In this document: positions 28,374 through 37,392 of the stretch, piece after piece
Position numbering within the stretch: the stretch's first letter is position 1
How the letters are laid out: each line of letters opens with the position of its first letter
Assembly (NCBI RefSeq): GCF_900099775.1
Contig: NZ_FMTM01000010.1
Location: 1-64,000, forward strand
Reading direction: 5' to 3'
DNA: 64,000 nucleotides
DNA from: Rhizobium mongolense subsp. loessense
GTDB taxonomy: Bacteria; Pseudomonadota; Alphaproteobacteria; Rhizobiales; Rhizobiaceae
Position numbers and translations under genes: made by a program
Notes under the pieces: generated by a model
Told to the model about the DNA's origin: nothing
Database searches by the model: none
The model's input: the letters and a program-made list of their open reading frames with translations, nothing else

Positions 28374-29606
28374 TCAGTAACCCGCTTTCTGCCGCTGGCG
28401 GCGAATATGCGGCGGCATCTCGGCATAGACGCCCTCGAAGATGTCGCGCACGGAAGGCCTGCCCCCGGCATGCAGTGTGCCGTGCTGCTCTGCCTTTCTC
28501 TGCGCCTCGATGACCTCGTCGATGATCTCGGCCTCCGCCTGAAGATGACGTTCTTCGGACCAGACGCCCCTGACGATCAGATGCTTCTTCAGGCGAAGAA
28601 CCGGATCGCCAAGCGGCCAGGCCTCAGACTCGGTCTTCGGACGATAAGCGCTTGGATCGTCAGACGTCGAATGGGCGCCGACGCGATAGGTCACATATTC
28701 GATCAGCGTCGGGCCGAGGTTCCGCCTGGCGCGCTCGGCTGCCCAGCAGGCAACGGCATAGACGGCGAGATAGTCGTTGCCGTCGACACGCAGCGCCGGG
28801 ATCCCGAAGCCGAGACCGCGGGCAGCGAAAGTACCGGAGCCGCCGCGGGCGATGCCCTGGAACGTCGAGATCGCCCATTGATTGTTGACGATATTGAGGA
28901 TCACCGGAGCTTTGTACGTGGAGGCGAAAACCAACGCGGAGTGAAAGTCGGATTCGGCTGTCGAGCCATCGCCGATCCAGCCGGCGGCGATCTTGCTGTC
29001 GTTCTTGATGGCCGACGCCATCGCCCAGCCGACTGCCTGAACATATTGCGTGGCGAGATTTCCGGAGATCGTGAAGAAACCGTGGTCTTTCGAGGAATAC
29101 ATGATCGGCAGCTGCCGGCCGTGCAGCGGGTCGCTCTCATTCGAGTAGATCTGGTTCATCATCTCGACCATCGGATAGTCGTCGGCGATCAACAGTCCCG
29201 CCTGGCGATAGGTCGGAAAGTTCATATCGCCCTTGCGCAACGCCTTGCGGAAGGCGCAGCTGACAGCTTCCTCCCCGAGATGCTGCATATAGAAGGATGT
29301 CTTTCCCTGGCGTTGCGCCATCAGCATGCGGGCATCGAAAGCCCTGAGCTTCATCATGTGGCGAAGGCCGATGAGCAGTTCGTCGTCAGAAAGCATGCCC
29401 GACCACGGGCCGACTGCCTCACCGTCGCGATTAAGTACGCGGATGATCGAATAGGCGAGCTCGCGGATGTCCTCTGACGCGACATCCACTTCAGGTCGCG
29501 GTACCGCGCCTGCCTTGGCGATCTTGACGTTGGAAAAATCAGGCTGGCCGCCCGGACGGACGGCGGGTTCGGGGACGTGCAAGCTCAGTTGAGCGAATTC
29601 CGTCAT
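28374..29606 (-). CDS. bkdAA: 2-oxoisovalerate dehydrogenase E1 alpha subunit
   Basis: E1 alpha, 410 residues, binds thiamine pyrophosphate and magnesium: the TPP motif is WIGDGSTAESDFHSALVFAS, near residue 210. Its cofactor is the product of the thi pathway encoded beside it. A strong GGGAGGA lies upstream of ATG 29606. It begins 65 bases after the acyl-CoA dehydrogenase gene; that gap is the largest in the operon and might contain an internal promoter. Confidence 0.96.
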   Translation of the reverse strand: MTEFAQLSLHVPEPAVRPGGQPDFSNVKIAKAGAVPRPEVDVASEDIRELAYSIIRVLNRDGEAVGPWSGMLSDDELLIGLRHMMKLRAFDARMLMAQRQGKTSFYMQHLGEEAVSCAFRKALRKGDMNFPTYRQAGLLIADDYPMVEMMNQIYSNESDPLHGRQLPIMYSSKDHGFFTISGNLATQYVQAVGWAMASAIKNDSKIAAGWIGDGSTAESDFHSALVFASTYKAPVILNIVNNQWAISTFQGIARGGSGTFAARGLGFGIPALRVDGNDYLAVYAVACWAAERARRNLGPTLIEYVTYRVGAHSTSDDPSAYRPKTESEAWPLGDPVLRLKKHLIVRGVWSEERHLQAEAEIIDEVIEAQRKAEQHGTLHAGGRPSVRDIFEGVYAEMPPHIRRQRQKAGY

Positions 29607-29671
29607 ATGGTCTCATTCCTCCCTTTGCCGCCCGCTCCTCTCCTCCAGGAAGCGACGGCTCATCCTTGGTG

Positions 29672-30799
29672 TTACAGATTGCGCGCAATCACCATGCGCT
29701 GCACATCGCTCGTTCCCTCATAAATCTGACAGATGCGGACATCCCGGTAGATCCGCTCGACCGGATAATCGGCCATATAGCCGTAGCCGCCATGAATCTG
29801 GATCGCGTCGGAACAGACCCGCTCTGCCATTTCGGAGGCAAAGAGCTTCGCCATCGACGCTTCCGAAAGACAGGGCAGGCCGCCTTCGCGCAATGCCGCT
29901 GCATGGAGGACGAGCTGGCGCGCGGCCTCGATCTGCGTCGCCATGTCGGCAAGGCGGAAGGCGACGGCCTGGTGCTCGATGATCGGTTTGCCAAAAGCGA
30001 CACGCTCGCGCGCGTAGTCGCGCGCCGCCTCATAGGCCGCGCGTGCCATGCCAACCGCCTGCGCGGCAATGCCGATCCGCCCGCCTTCGAGATTGGCAAG
30101 CGCAATCCGGTAACCTTCCCCCTCCGCGCCGAGCCTTTGCTCGGCGGGGATCCGCATGCCGTTGAAGGCGATCTGGCAGGTATCGGTCGAATGGAGGCCA
30201 AGCTTTTCTTCGACACGGATGACCTCGTAACCGGGTGTATCGGTCGGCACGATGAAGGCGGTGATACCCTTCTTGCCGGCTTCGGGATCGGTGACTGCGA
30301 AGACGATGATCATCTGGCCATTTTTGCCCGACGTGATGAACTGCTTGGCGCCGTCGAGCACATAATGATCGCCGTTGCGGCGCGCGCGGCTGCGCAGGTT
30401 TGAGGCATCGGAGCCTGCCTGGGCCTCGGTCAGTGCGAAACCTCCGATCCATTCGCCGCTCGCAAGCCTCGGCAAGAAGTGCTGCTTCTGTTCTTCATTG
30501 CCGAATTTCAGGATCGGCACACAGGCAACCGAGCTGTGGACGCTCATGATGGTCGAGCACGGACCGTCGCCGGCGGCGATCTCTTCGAGCGCGGCAGCAT
30601 AGGCGACAGTGCCGGTGTCGGAGCCTCCAAAGGCTTCCGGAACGAGCATGCCGAGCAGGCCGAGCTCGCCCATTTCCTTCAGTTCCTCGCGGGGGAAGGC
30701 GTGATCGCGGTCGCGGGCGGCTGCGCCCGGGGCCAGGCGCTCGCGGGCGAAATCGCGCGCGAGATCGCGAATTTGCTGCTGTAGGTCGGAAAGAATCAT
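29672..30799 (-). CDS. Acyl-CoA dehydrogenase, short/branched-chain type
   Basis: A 375-residue FAD enzyme that introduces the alpha-beta double bond in an acyl-CoA. Family features are FALTEAQAGSDASNL, the FAD-contact Q-I-H-G-G-Y-G-Y segment and the C-terminal catalytic Glu in YEGTSDVQRMVIAR. Given its place between the bkd genes and a thiolase, the likely substrates are 2-methylbutyryl-CoA or isobutyryl-CoA. Isovaleryl-CoA is less likely because no methylcrotonyl-CoA carboxylase accompanies it. It starts 12 bases after the thiolase stop. Confidence 0.92.
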   Translation of the reverse strand: MILSDLQQQIRDLARDFARERLAPGAAARDRDHAFPREELKEMGELGLLGMLVPEAFGGSDTGTVAYAAALEEIAAGDGPCSTIMSVHSSVACVPILKFGNEEQKQHFLPRLASGEWIGGFALTEAQAGSDASNLRSRARRNGDHYVLDGAKQFITSGKNGQMIIVFAVTDPEAGKKGITAFIVPTDTPGYEVIRVEEKLGLHSTDTCQIAFNGMRIPAEQRLGAEGEGYRIALANLEGGRIGIAAQAVGMARAAYEAARDYARERVAFGKPIIEHQAVAFRLADMATQIEAARQLVLHAAALREGGLPCLSEASMAKLFASEMAERVCSDAIQIHGGYGYMADYPVERIYRDVRICQIYEGTSDVQRMVIARNL

Positions 30800-30811
30800 C
30801 TGCTTCCTCCC

Positions 30812-31999
30812 TTAGTGCCGTTCGAGGGCGACTGCAGTTGCCTCGCCGCCGCCGATGCAAAGTGCGGCCATGCCGCGCTTCAGGTCGTATCGCTTAAGAG
30901 CCGCAAGCAGCGTGACAATGATACGTGCTCCCGATGCACCGATCGGATGGCCAAGCGCACAGGCGCCACCATGCACGTTGACCTTGTCGTGCGGCAGATG
31001 GAGATCGCGCATCGCAGCCATGGCGACGACGGCGAAAGCCTCGTTGATTTCGAAGAGATCGACTGTATCAAACGACCAGCCGGCGCGATCGGAAAGCTTC
31101 TCAAGAGCACCGACCGGCGCCGTTGCAAAGAGATTGGGGGCCTGCGAATGGGTAGCCTGGGCAGTGATCGTGGCAAGCGGCTGCAATCCGCGGCGTTCGG
31201 CCTCCGAGCGGCGCATGAGGACGAGGGCGGCCGCACCATCGGAAATCGAGCTTGAATTGGCAGCGGTCACCGTCCCGCCGTCGCGGAAGGCAGGCTTCAG
31301 CGCCGGAATCTTTTCAAGTTTTGCCTTGCCCGGCTGTTCGTCATGGGCAACCGTCAGTTCGCCTTTGCCGGTCTTGATGGTCACCGGTGTGATCTCTTCA
31401 TCGAAAAAGCCGGCCTCGATCGCCTTTTGCGCCCGCGTCAGCGAGGCGATTGCATAATTATCCTGTGCGGCGCGTGTGAATTGATAGGCCTCGGCGCAGT
31501 CTTCCGCGAAAGTGCCCATCAAACGTCCCTTGTCGTAAGCATCCTCAAGCCCGTCGAGGAACATATGATCGACAACGCGCCCGTGGCCGAGCCGGTAGCC
31601 GCTACGTGCCCGATCGAGGAGATAGGGCGCATTCGTCATGCTTTCCATGCCGCCGGCGACGGTGATCGAGGCATTTCCTGCGGCAATGAGGTCATGAGCA
31701 ATCATCGTCGCTTTCATGCCGGAGCCGCACATCTTGTTAACGGTGCTGGCGCCGGTCGAAAAGGCAAGGCCAGCGCCGATGGCCGCCTGCCTCGCCGGCG
31801 CCTGGCCCTGGCCGGCCGGCAGCACGCATCCGAACACCACTTCATCAACGGCCCCGGCCTCGACGCGGCTGCGTTCAAGTGCGGCTCGTATTGCGGCGGC
31901 TCCGAGCGCGGGCGCCGTAGCATCCTTGAGCTCGCCCTGAAATCCGCCGATCGGGGTACGTGCCGAGCCGACAATCACGACAGGATCCTGCGATGGCAT
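30812..31999 (-). CDS. Acetyl-CoA C-acyltransferase (thiolase)
   Basis: A 395-residue thiolase, cytoplasmic. The nucleophile Cys is in NKMCGSGMKA near residue 90, the His in GHPIGASGAR near 350, and the second Cys in LCIGGGEATA near 380. In this operon it probably splits 2-methylacetoacetyl-CoA into propionyl-CoA and acetyl-CoA, the last step of isoleucine breakdown; a plain acetoacetyl-CoA thiolase role cannot be excluded from sequence. Confidence 0.93.
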   Translation of the reverse strand: MPSQDPVVIVGSARTPIGGFQGELKDATAPALGAAAIRAALERSRVEAGAVDEVVFGCVLPAGQGQAPARQAAIGAGLAFSTGASTVNKMCGSGMKATMIAHDLIAAGNASITVAGGMESMTNAPYLLDRARSGYRLGHGRVVDHMFLDGLEDAYDKGRLMGTFAEDCAEAYQFTRAAQDNYAIASLTRAQKAIEAGFFDEEITPVTIKTGKGELTVAHDEQPGKAKLEKIPALKPAFRDGGTVTAANSSSISDGAAALVLMRRSEAERRGLQPLATITAQATHSQAPNLFATAPVGALEKLSDRAGWSFDTVDLFEINEAFAVVAMAAMRDLHLPHDKVNVHGGACALGHPIGASGARIIVTLLAALKRYDLKRGMAALCIGGGEATAVALERH

Positions 32000-32020
32000 T
32001 TTACTCCTCCCTGACGGCGC

Positions 32021-32788
32021 CTAACGGGCGCCCATCCGCAATGCGCCGTCGAGGCGAATGACCTCGCCGTTTAGCATGCTGTTTTCACATATATGGCGCA
32101 CCAGAGCGGCGAATTCAGCAGGCCGGCCGAGCCGCGGCGGGAAGGGCACGCTCCTGCCGAGTGATTCGCGAACCTCAAACGGCATGCCTGCCATCATCGG
32201 TGTTTCGAAGATGCCGGGAGCGATTGACACGACGCGAATACCGTGGCGGGCAAGCTCGCGGGCAATTGGCAGCGTCATAGCGGCCACACCACCCTTGGAG
32301 GCGGAATAGGCCGCCTGGCCGATCTGGCCGTCAAAGGCGGCAACCGAGGCGGTATTGATGATGACGCCACGCTCGCCTTCGCCATCCGGCTCCTGTTGCT
32401 GAATGGCGGACGCGGCAAGGCGGGTCATGTTGAAGGTGCCGATCAGATTGATGGCGATCGCGTGCGAAAAGCTCTCGAGCCGATGCGGCCCATCACGTCC
32501 AATGACCTTTTCGGCCGGGGCAACGCCGGCGCAATTGACGAGCCCACGCAGGCCACCGAAGGTATCGAGCGCAGCGGCGACAACGCGCGCACCGTCCTCC
32601 TCGCTGGTCACGTCGGCACACACGTATGAAACCTGCGCGCCGAGCTGTGCGGCGACCGTCTCACCTGCCTCTTCATTAAGATCCGCAATGACGACGCACG
32701 CCCCGTCTTCGACCAGCATCCGCACGGTTGCTGCGCCAAGACCGGACCCGCCGCCTGTGACGATGAAGGTTCCTCCACGAATCAGCAT
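32021..32788 (-). CDS. 3-hydroxyacyl-CoA dehydrogenase, short-chain dehydrogenase type (HSD17B10-like)
   Basis: A 255-residue short-chain dehydrogenase with the cofactor motif TGGGSGLGAATVR, an acidic residue after beta 2 (VIADLNEE) that favours NAD, and the catalytic YSASKGG near residue 160. The insert with FNMTRLAASAIQQQEPDGEGERGVIINT is typical of type-2 3-hydroxyacyl-CoA dehydrogenases, which oxidise 2-methyl-3-hydroxybutyryl-CoA. It is the first gene of the seven-gene operon; GGGAG lies 7 bases before ATG 32788. The divergent AraC regulator starts 144 bases away. Confidence 0.9.
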   Translation of the reverse strand: MLIRGGTFIVTGGGSGLGAATVRMLVEDGACVVIADLNEEAGETVAAQLGAQVSYVCADVTSEEDGARVVAAALDTFGGLRGLVNCAGVAPAEKVIGRDGPHRLESFSHAIAINLIGTFNMTRLAASAIQQQEPDGEGERGVIINTASVAAFDGQIGQAAYSASKGGVAAMTLPIARELARHGIRVVSIAPGIFETPMMAGMPFEVRESLGRSVPFPPRLGRPAEFAALVRHICENSMLNGEVIRLDGALRMGAR

Positions 32789-32932
32789 GGATCATCTCCC
32801 ACAGCCCTACGATGCTCCTCTCATGTAGCGCCCAGCCAGAATAGCACGGACTTTATGTCGTCCCACTATTGCAAGCGATGACAGAACTGCTTCATATTTT
32901 TGGACAATTTTACCACACGCAGAGGAAAGGCG

Positions 32933-33991
32933 ATGACTGAACTCGAAAGGCGCATGATCGCACCAGGATTCGTCGAAGAGGCACTCGAAAGCTTGCGCCG
33001 GATGGGAAAACCGACAGCCCCGCTCATTGCTGCGCTCGGACTGCCTCAGCGTGTCGACCAGCCGATATCGGCCGAGCGCTACGGTGCACTGTGGCTCGCG
33101 ATTGCGGCCGAGCTCGATGACGAATTCTTCGGAATGGGCGCAAGGCCGATGCGCAGCGGAAGTTTCACGCTGCTCTGCCACTGCGTGCTGCACGCACGAA
33201 GCCTCGGCCAGGCGTTACGCCGGGCACTGCGCTTCCTCAATGTCGTCCTGGAGGATCCGCGCGGCAAACTCGTCGTCCGTGACGGCCTGGCTGAGATCGA
33301 GCTTGCGGACGCCGGCGGGCCTCGCTCGGCTTTCGCCTATCGCACCTACTGGATCATTTTGCATGGTATCACGTGCTGGCTGGTCGGCCGCCGGATCCCC
33401 ATCCGGCTTGTCGATTTCCGCTGTGATGAGCCAAAACAGGGAGCCGATTACCGGCTCTTCTTCGGTGCCCCGGTCGGATTCTCTCAACCGGTCAGCCGGC
33501 TGGGTTTCGACAGTGCCATGCTGGACCTGCCGGTTTCGCGGACCGAGCAGGCACTAAAACAGTTCCTGCGTGGCGCACCGGCGAACATCCTCGTGCGCTA
33601 TCGCTATGATGCTGGGTTCGCTTCCAGTGTCCGCCGGAGACTGAGCAGGCTGCCGCCGGCTGCCTGGTCGAATTTCGTGGACCTTGCGGCCGACCTGCGA
33701 ATGCCGGCTTCCACCCTGCGTCATCGCCTGAGTGACGAAGGGCAAAGCTATGCCGGCATCAAGGATGATATCCGCCGAGATATGGCCGTCGACATGCTGC
33801 TCAATACGCCAAAGACGATCGGCGACATTGCCACACAACTCGGCTATTCCGAACCCAGCGCATTTTTCCGGGCCTTCCGCAAATGGATGTCGACGAGCCC
33901 GGATGCTTTCCGCCGGGAAAGCAGGCAAGCGGTGCAGGCAATTAAGACGCCGGCGCCTGGCTCAGTCATCAGCGAACCAAGATCGCCCTGA
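32933..33991 (+). CDS. AraC-family regulator, probably of the branched-chain 2-oxoacid operon
   Basis: A 352-residue regulator with an N-terminal domain of the type found in OruR/ArgR-like AraC proteins and a C-terminal double helix-turn-helix (about residues 235-335, ending TIGDIATQLGYSEPSAFFRAFRKW). The ribosome site AGAGGAAAGG precedes ATG 32933; an in-frame ATG at 32900 lacks one. Its divergent position next to the operon start implies control of it, probably by activation. Its last 23 bases overlap, tail to tail, the end of the glycerate kinase gene. Confidence 0.9.
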   Translation: MTELERRMIAPGFVEEALESLRRMGKPTAPLIAALGLPQRVDQPISAERYGALWLAIAAELDDEFFGMGARPMRSGSFTLLCHCVLHARSLGQALRRALRFLNVVLEDPRGKLVVRDGLAEIELADAGGPRSAFAYRTYWIILHGITCWLVGRRIPIRLVDFRCDEPKQGADYRLFFGAPVGFSQPVSRLGFDSAMLDLPVSRTEQALKQFLRGAPANILVRYRYDAGFASSVRRRLSRLPPAAWSNFVDLAADLRMPASTLRHRLSDEGQSYAGIKDDIRRDMAVDMLLNTPKTIGDIATQLGYSEPSAFFRAFRKWMSTSPDAFRRESRQAVQAIKTPAPGSVISEPRSP

Positions 33992-35231
33992 AATCGTTGA
34001 CGTTGGTGCCTGTCGGGCCAGTCTCGAAGAGGTCGCCGATGGCCTGGAAGGCCGAATAGCTGTCGTTGCCATCAAGCAGGCGGCGGGGATCGAGGCCGCC
34101 TTCGCGCAGGCGCCTGACGGTGGTGCCGTCGGCAAATGCGCCGGCATTGTCTTCCGAGCCGTCGATACCGTCGGTGTCGGCTGCCAGGAGATAGATGTCG
34201 TGTCCGTCGATCGCGAGTGCCGCGGCAAGCGCAAATTCCCCGTTGCGCCCGCCTCTGCCACCTTTGGCACGCAGTGTCACGGTGGTCTCGCCGCCCGAGA
34301 GGATGACGGCCGGCTTTTCGAACGGTCGGTTGCGGACAAGCACCTCACGGGCGATTGCCGCGTGCACCAGTGCAGCATCACGGGATTCTCCCTCGATCGA
34401 ATCCGACAGGATCACGGGGGTGATGCCATTGGACTTCGCCAGTTGAGCGGCGGCCTCGAGCGATACGCCGGCCGAAGCGATGATGTGATGTTCGTGTCCT
34501 GCAAAGATCGGATCGTCCGCAAGGGGGGCGTCTGCGGCCGGTGAGCCCAGGTGATCGAGCGCTGCCTTCGGAAGCTGCAGGCCATATTGCCGGACGATCT
34601 CGATCGCCTCATGCCGGGTGGAGCGATCGGGAACAGTGGGACCTGAGGCGACATGGGCGGGATTGTCTCCCGGGATATCCGAGACGATCAGGCTGACGAC
34701 GCGCGCTTTCGTGGCCGCCGCGAGCCGCCCGCCCTTGATGGTGGATAGATGCTTGCGCACGACGTTCATCGCCGAGATCGGCGCTCCGGAGGCCAGCAGC
34801 ATTTCATTCAGCGCGATTTCATCATCGAGTGTCAGGCCTGCGGGTGGTGCGGGCAGAAGGGCCGAGCCGCCGCCGCAAATCAGCGCAATCACCAGATCCT
34901 CCGGCCCCAGATGCTTTACCGTCTGGACCAGCCGCTTCGATGCGGAAAGACCTGCGGCATCCGGCACCGGATGGGCGGCTTCGATGATGTCGATCTTTTG
35001 TGTTTCGCAGCCATAGCCGTAGCGCGTCACGACCACGCCAGCAAGCGGCGCGTCCCAGACGCTTTCAAACGCGCGAGCCATTTGTGCTGCTCCCTTGCCC
35101 GCGCCGATCACCACCGTTTTGCCTTTTGGCTTCGCAGGCAGATGCGCCTTGATACCCGACAGGGGATCGGCGGCACGGACAGCGGCGTGAAAAAGCGATG
35201 TCAAAAAAGTGCGGGGGGAAGAAACAGCCAC
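33969..35231 (-). CDS. Glycerate 2-kinase (MOFRL/TtuD family)
   Basis: A 420-residue glycerate kinase of the GckA/TtuD type, which phosphorylates D-glycerate to 2-phosphoglycerate. Seen are the opening SPRTFLTSLFHAAVRAADP, VVIGAGKGAAQMARAFE, GGGSALLPAPPAGLTL, and a C-terminal MOFRL domain with ILSGGETTV and LAADTDGIDGSEDNAGAF. The natural start is judged to be GTG 35231 (VAVSSPRTF), since upstream in-frame sequence lacks similarity; no strong ribosome site marks it. Some members were long mislabelled hydroxypyruvate reductase. It would feed glycerate from photorespiratory-type, tartrate or serine routes into glycolysis. Confidence 0.9.
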   Translation of the reverse strand: MAVSSPRTFLTSLFHAAVRAADPLSGIKAHLPAKPKGKTVVIGAGKGAAQMARAFESVWDAPLAGVVVTRYGYGCETQKIDIIEAAHPVPDAAGLSASKRLVQTVKHLGPEDLVIALICGGGSALLPAPPAGLTLDDEIALNEMLLASGAPISAMNVVRKHLSTIKGGRLAAATKARVVSLIVSDIPGDNPAHVASGPTVPDRSTRHEAIEIVRQYGLQLPKAALDHLGSPAADAPLADDPIFAGHEHHIIASAGVSLEAAAQLAKSNGITPVILSDSIEGESRDAALVHAAIAREVLVRNRPFEKPAVILSGGETTVTLRAKGGRGGRNGEFALAAALAIDGHDIYLLAADTDGIDGSEDNAGAFADGTTVRRLREGGLDPRRLLDGNDSYSAFQAIGDLFETGPTGTNVNDFRAILVR

Positions 35232-35299
35232 AAGTAAATCTTTCGAATCTGCACTGCCGGACGTGTCGACGCACCGGCATCTCCTTCGCGGCAGCTTCC

Positions 35300-35315
35300 A
35301 AGAGATTGGTCTCTT
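35300..35315. repeat. Inverted repeat upstream of glycerate kinase
   Basis: AAGAGA-TTGG-TCTCTT, perfect 6-bp arms, 69 bases before the glycerate kinase start in the 207-base gap after the AraC gene. It could be an operator or the end of the AraC transcript; no T-run follows. Confidence 0.35.
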
Positions 35316-35438
35316 AGGCAAGGCAGGTTCGGGCGATTTCGTGTATCTGCGATAAGACATCGATCGCATGATCCCAGGCGAGGCCCATGCGACCTTGCAG
35401 CGTCGTTGGCCTGTCGGCACGAACGCCCTTGCGTGGTG

Positions 35439-36296
35439 TCAGACGCGGATAGCCGATGGGCTCGTGCCAAATTTCGCCTTGAAGCTTGCGGCGAAATGCG
35501 CCGGTGTCGAGAATCCGCAGGCAGCTGCGATTTCGGTGATACTGACCTTGCCGGCGCGGACGATTTCGTAAGCCACCGCAAGCCGCCGCTCCTGCACGAA
35601 ACGGTGAGGCGTCTGGCCCGTGGTCACTTTGAACATCCGGGCGAAGTGATAGGAGCTGAGGCCTGCCTCCGCGGCAAGCCGGTCGAGGCTGAGGTCGCCA
35701 GCGAGATCGGCATCGATCAATTGTGTGATGCGTTTCAAATTATGGGGCGAAAGCCCGCCCTGGAGCACGAAGTTGCTGGATCGCACCGGACCGTTCTTGC
35801 GCAGCACTTCAAGCAAGATGAGATCAGCTGCCTGGGCAAGCAAAAGGCGGTTGGTGCTCTCCGACCAATCATTCGGGAGGATCGCCCGGTTGATGATGTC
35901 CGCAACGAAGCCATCGGAGAAGAAACTCAAGTCGGGAAGCGTCAAGGTTCGGCTGTCGCGATCGAAGACCTCGCCGGCCAGCCGCTGGAACCGGCTCTGA
36001 GAGATGTAGATATGACAGAAATAGACGTCGCGGAGGACATGCCAGGCGCTGTCACCATCTGCCGGTAACAGACAGAGCGCTCCCGACGAGCCTATCCCCG
36101 ACTGCCCGCTGTCCATGCGGCGCACGGTACCATCCAGATAAAGGCTAACGGTGTGGTGCCCGGGATCGCGATAGGAAAGGCGGCTGTTGGCGAAGTTTCG
36201 CCATTGCGCAATCGTCAGGCCGCCGCCGAGATCAACCTGCCGCAGCAGCTTGGCGCCCACACCTTCCAAAGCGGATGAAATCGATCCCGTTTGCAT
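35439..36296 (-). CDS. AraC-family transcriptional regulator
   Basis: A 285-residue regulator with an N-terminal sensing domain of about 170 residues and a C-terminal AraC double helix-turn-helix, LSLDRLAAEAGLSSYHFARMFK and VSITEIAAACGFSTPAHFAASFK. It is divergent from the DMT-family exporter gene (149-base gap) and upstream of glycerate kinase on the same strand, so either could be its target. The effector is unknown. Confidence 0.9.
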   Translation of the reverse strand: MQTGSISSALEGVGAKLLRQVDLGGGLTIAQWRNFANSRLSYRDPGHHTVSLYLDGTVRRMDSGQSGIGSSGALCLLPADGDSAWHVLRDVYFCHIYISQSRFQRLAGEVFDRDSRTLTLPDLSFFSDGFVADIINRAILPNDWSESTNRLLLAQAADLILLEVLRKNGPVRSSNFVLQGGLSPHNLKRITQLIDADLAGDLSLDRLAAEAGLSSYHFARMFKVTTGQTPHRFVQERRLAVAYEIVRAGKVSITEIAAACGFSTPAHFAASFKAKFGTSPSAIRV

Positions 36297-36445
36297 GCTT
36301 TCTCATAAGGCCGCGGCGGCATCTCCTGCAACTGGGTACTGCCGAAGACCGCAAGATTTCGATAGTCGCGCAAGTCCATGATAGCGGCAGGTGGTGCAGC
36401 GCCATAGAAGACGCCGTTCAATGCCTCCGACAGGAAAGACAGCTC

Positions 36446-37348
36446 ATGGCGCCGCTTCTCTTCGTTCTCACCGTCCTTATCTGGGGCACCACGTGGTTTG
36501 CGATCAAGCTGCAGGTCGGCATTGTGCCCGCGGAGGTTTCGATCCTCTACCGTTTCGCGCTCGCAGCCATTGTGCTGCTTGGATTGCTGGCGCTGCGCCG
36601 GCGCCTGCCGCAACCGCCATTGAAGCATTGGCTAACGGTCGGCGCTCAGGGCCTTTGCCTGTTCTGCTGCAATTTTCTCTGCTTCTATTATGCCGCCGGC
36701 ATGCTGCCGAGCGGCATCGTCTCGGTCGTTTTTGCAATGGCAACCCTATTTAACGCGGCGAACGGCTGGCTCCTTCAAGGAAATCGCCCGAGCGGCCGTG
36801 TGATGCTGGCAGGCGCCGTTGGACTCGTCGGCCTGATGCTTCTTTTTGCAGATGAGATGCGCGCTCTCCACACCACGCCTCAGGGCGGACTTGGCCTTCT
36901 GCTGGCACTTGCCGGCACCTATTGCTTCTCGCTCGGCAATTTCCTCTCCGCTCGCCATCAAAGGCTGGGGCTCGATCTTTCGTCGACGACGGCCTATGCG
37001 ATGGTCTGCGGCGTGGCAGCGCTGGGCACCATTGTACTTGTCCGCGGCCTGCCTCTTACTTTCGATCCATCGCCGGTCTATACGGGCGCGCTGCTCTATC
37101 TTGCGATCCCGGGAAGCGTCGTCGGCTTCCTCGCCTATCTGGCCCTCGTTGGCCGATGGGGGCCGGCGCGCGCCTCCTATGCGACAGTGCTGTTTCCGCT
37201 CGTCGCCTTAACGGTCTCGACACTCTTTGAAGGCTATGTCTGGACCGCCGAGGCCGTGCTCGGCCTCATCTTCGCGCTTGGCGGCAACGTCATCATGTTC
37301 GGCAGGCCCATCAGGCTGCAGCGAGCCGCACCAGCAAGCCCGACGTGA
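36446..37348 (+). CDS. EamA/DMT-family transporter
   Basis: A 300-residue inner-membrane protein with ten predicted helices arranged as two EamA repeats; it opens MAPLLFVLTVLIWGTTWFAI, standard for the family. Such proteins usually export amino acids or metabolites. GGAAAG lies about 8 bases before ATG 36446; an open frame extending to 36275 overlaps the promoter region of the divergent AraC gene and is not favoured. The substrate is unknown. Confidence 0.9.
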   Translation: MAPLLFVLTVLIWGTTWFAIKLQVGIVPAEVSILYRFALAAIVLLGLLALRRRLPQPPLKHWLTVGAQGLCLFCCNFLCFYYAAGMLPSGIVSVVFAMATLFNAANGWLLQGNRPSGRVMLAGAVGLVGLMLLFADEMRALHTTPQGGLGLLLALAGTYCFSLGNFLSARHQRLGLDLSSTTAYAMVCGVAALGTIVLVRGLPLTFDPSPVYTGALLYLAIPGSVVGFLAYLALVGRWGPARASYATVLFPLVALTVSTLFEGYVWTAEAVLGLIFALGGNVIMFGRPIRLQRAAPASPT

Positions 37349-37359
37349 GTGCTGGATCT

Positions 37360-37375
37360 GGCAGGCGGTCCTGCC
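37360..37375. terminator. Hairpin between convergent genes
   Basis: GGCAGG-CGGT-CCTGCC, perfect 6-bp stem with a tetraloop, in the 44-base gap between the ends of the DMT transporter and cyclase genes. It lacks a clear T-run on either strand, so it is at best a weak bidirectional terminator. Confidence 0.4.
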
Positions 37376-37392
37376 GCTAGTAAATCCGCAAT

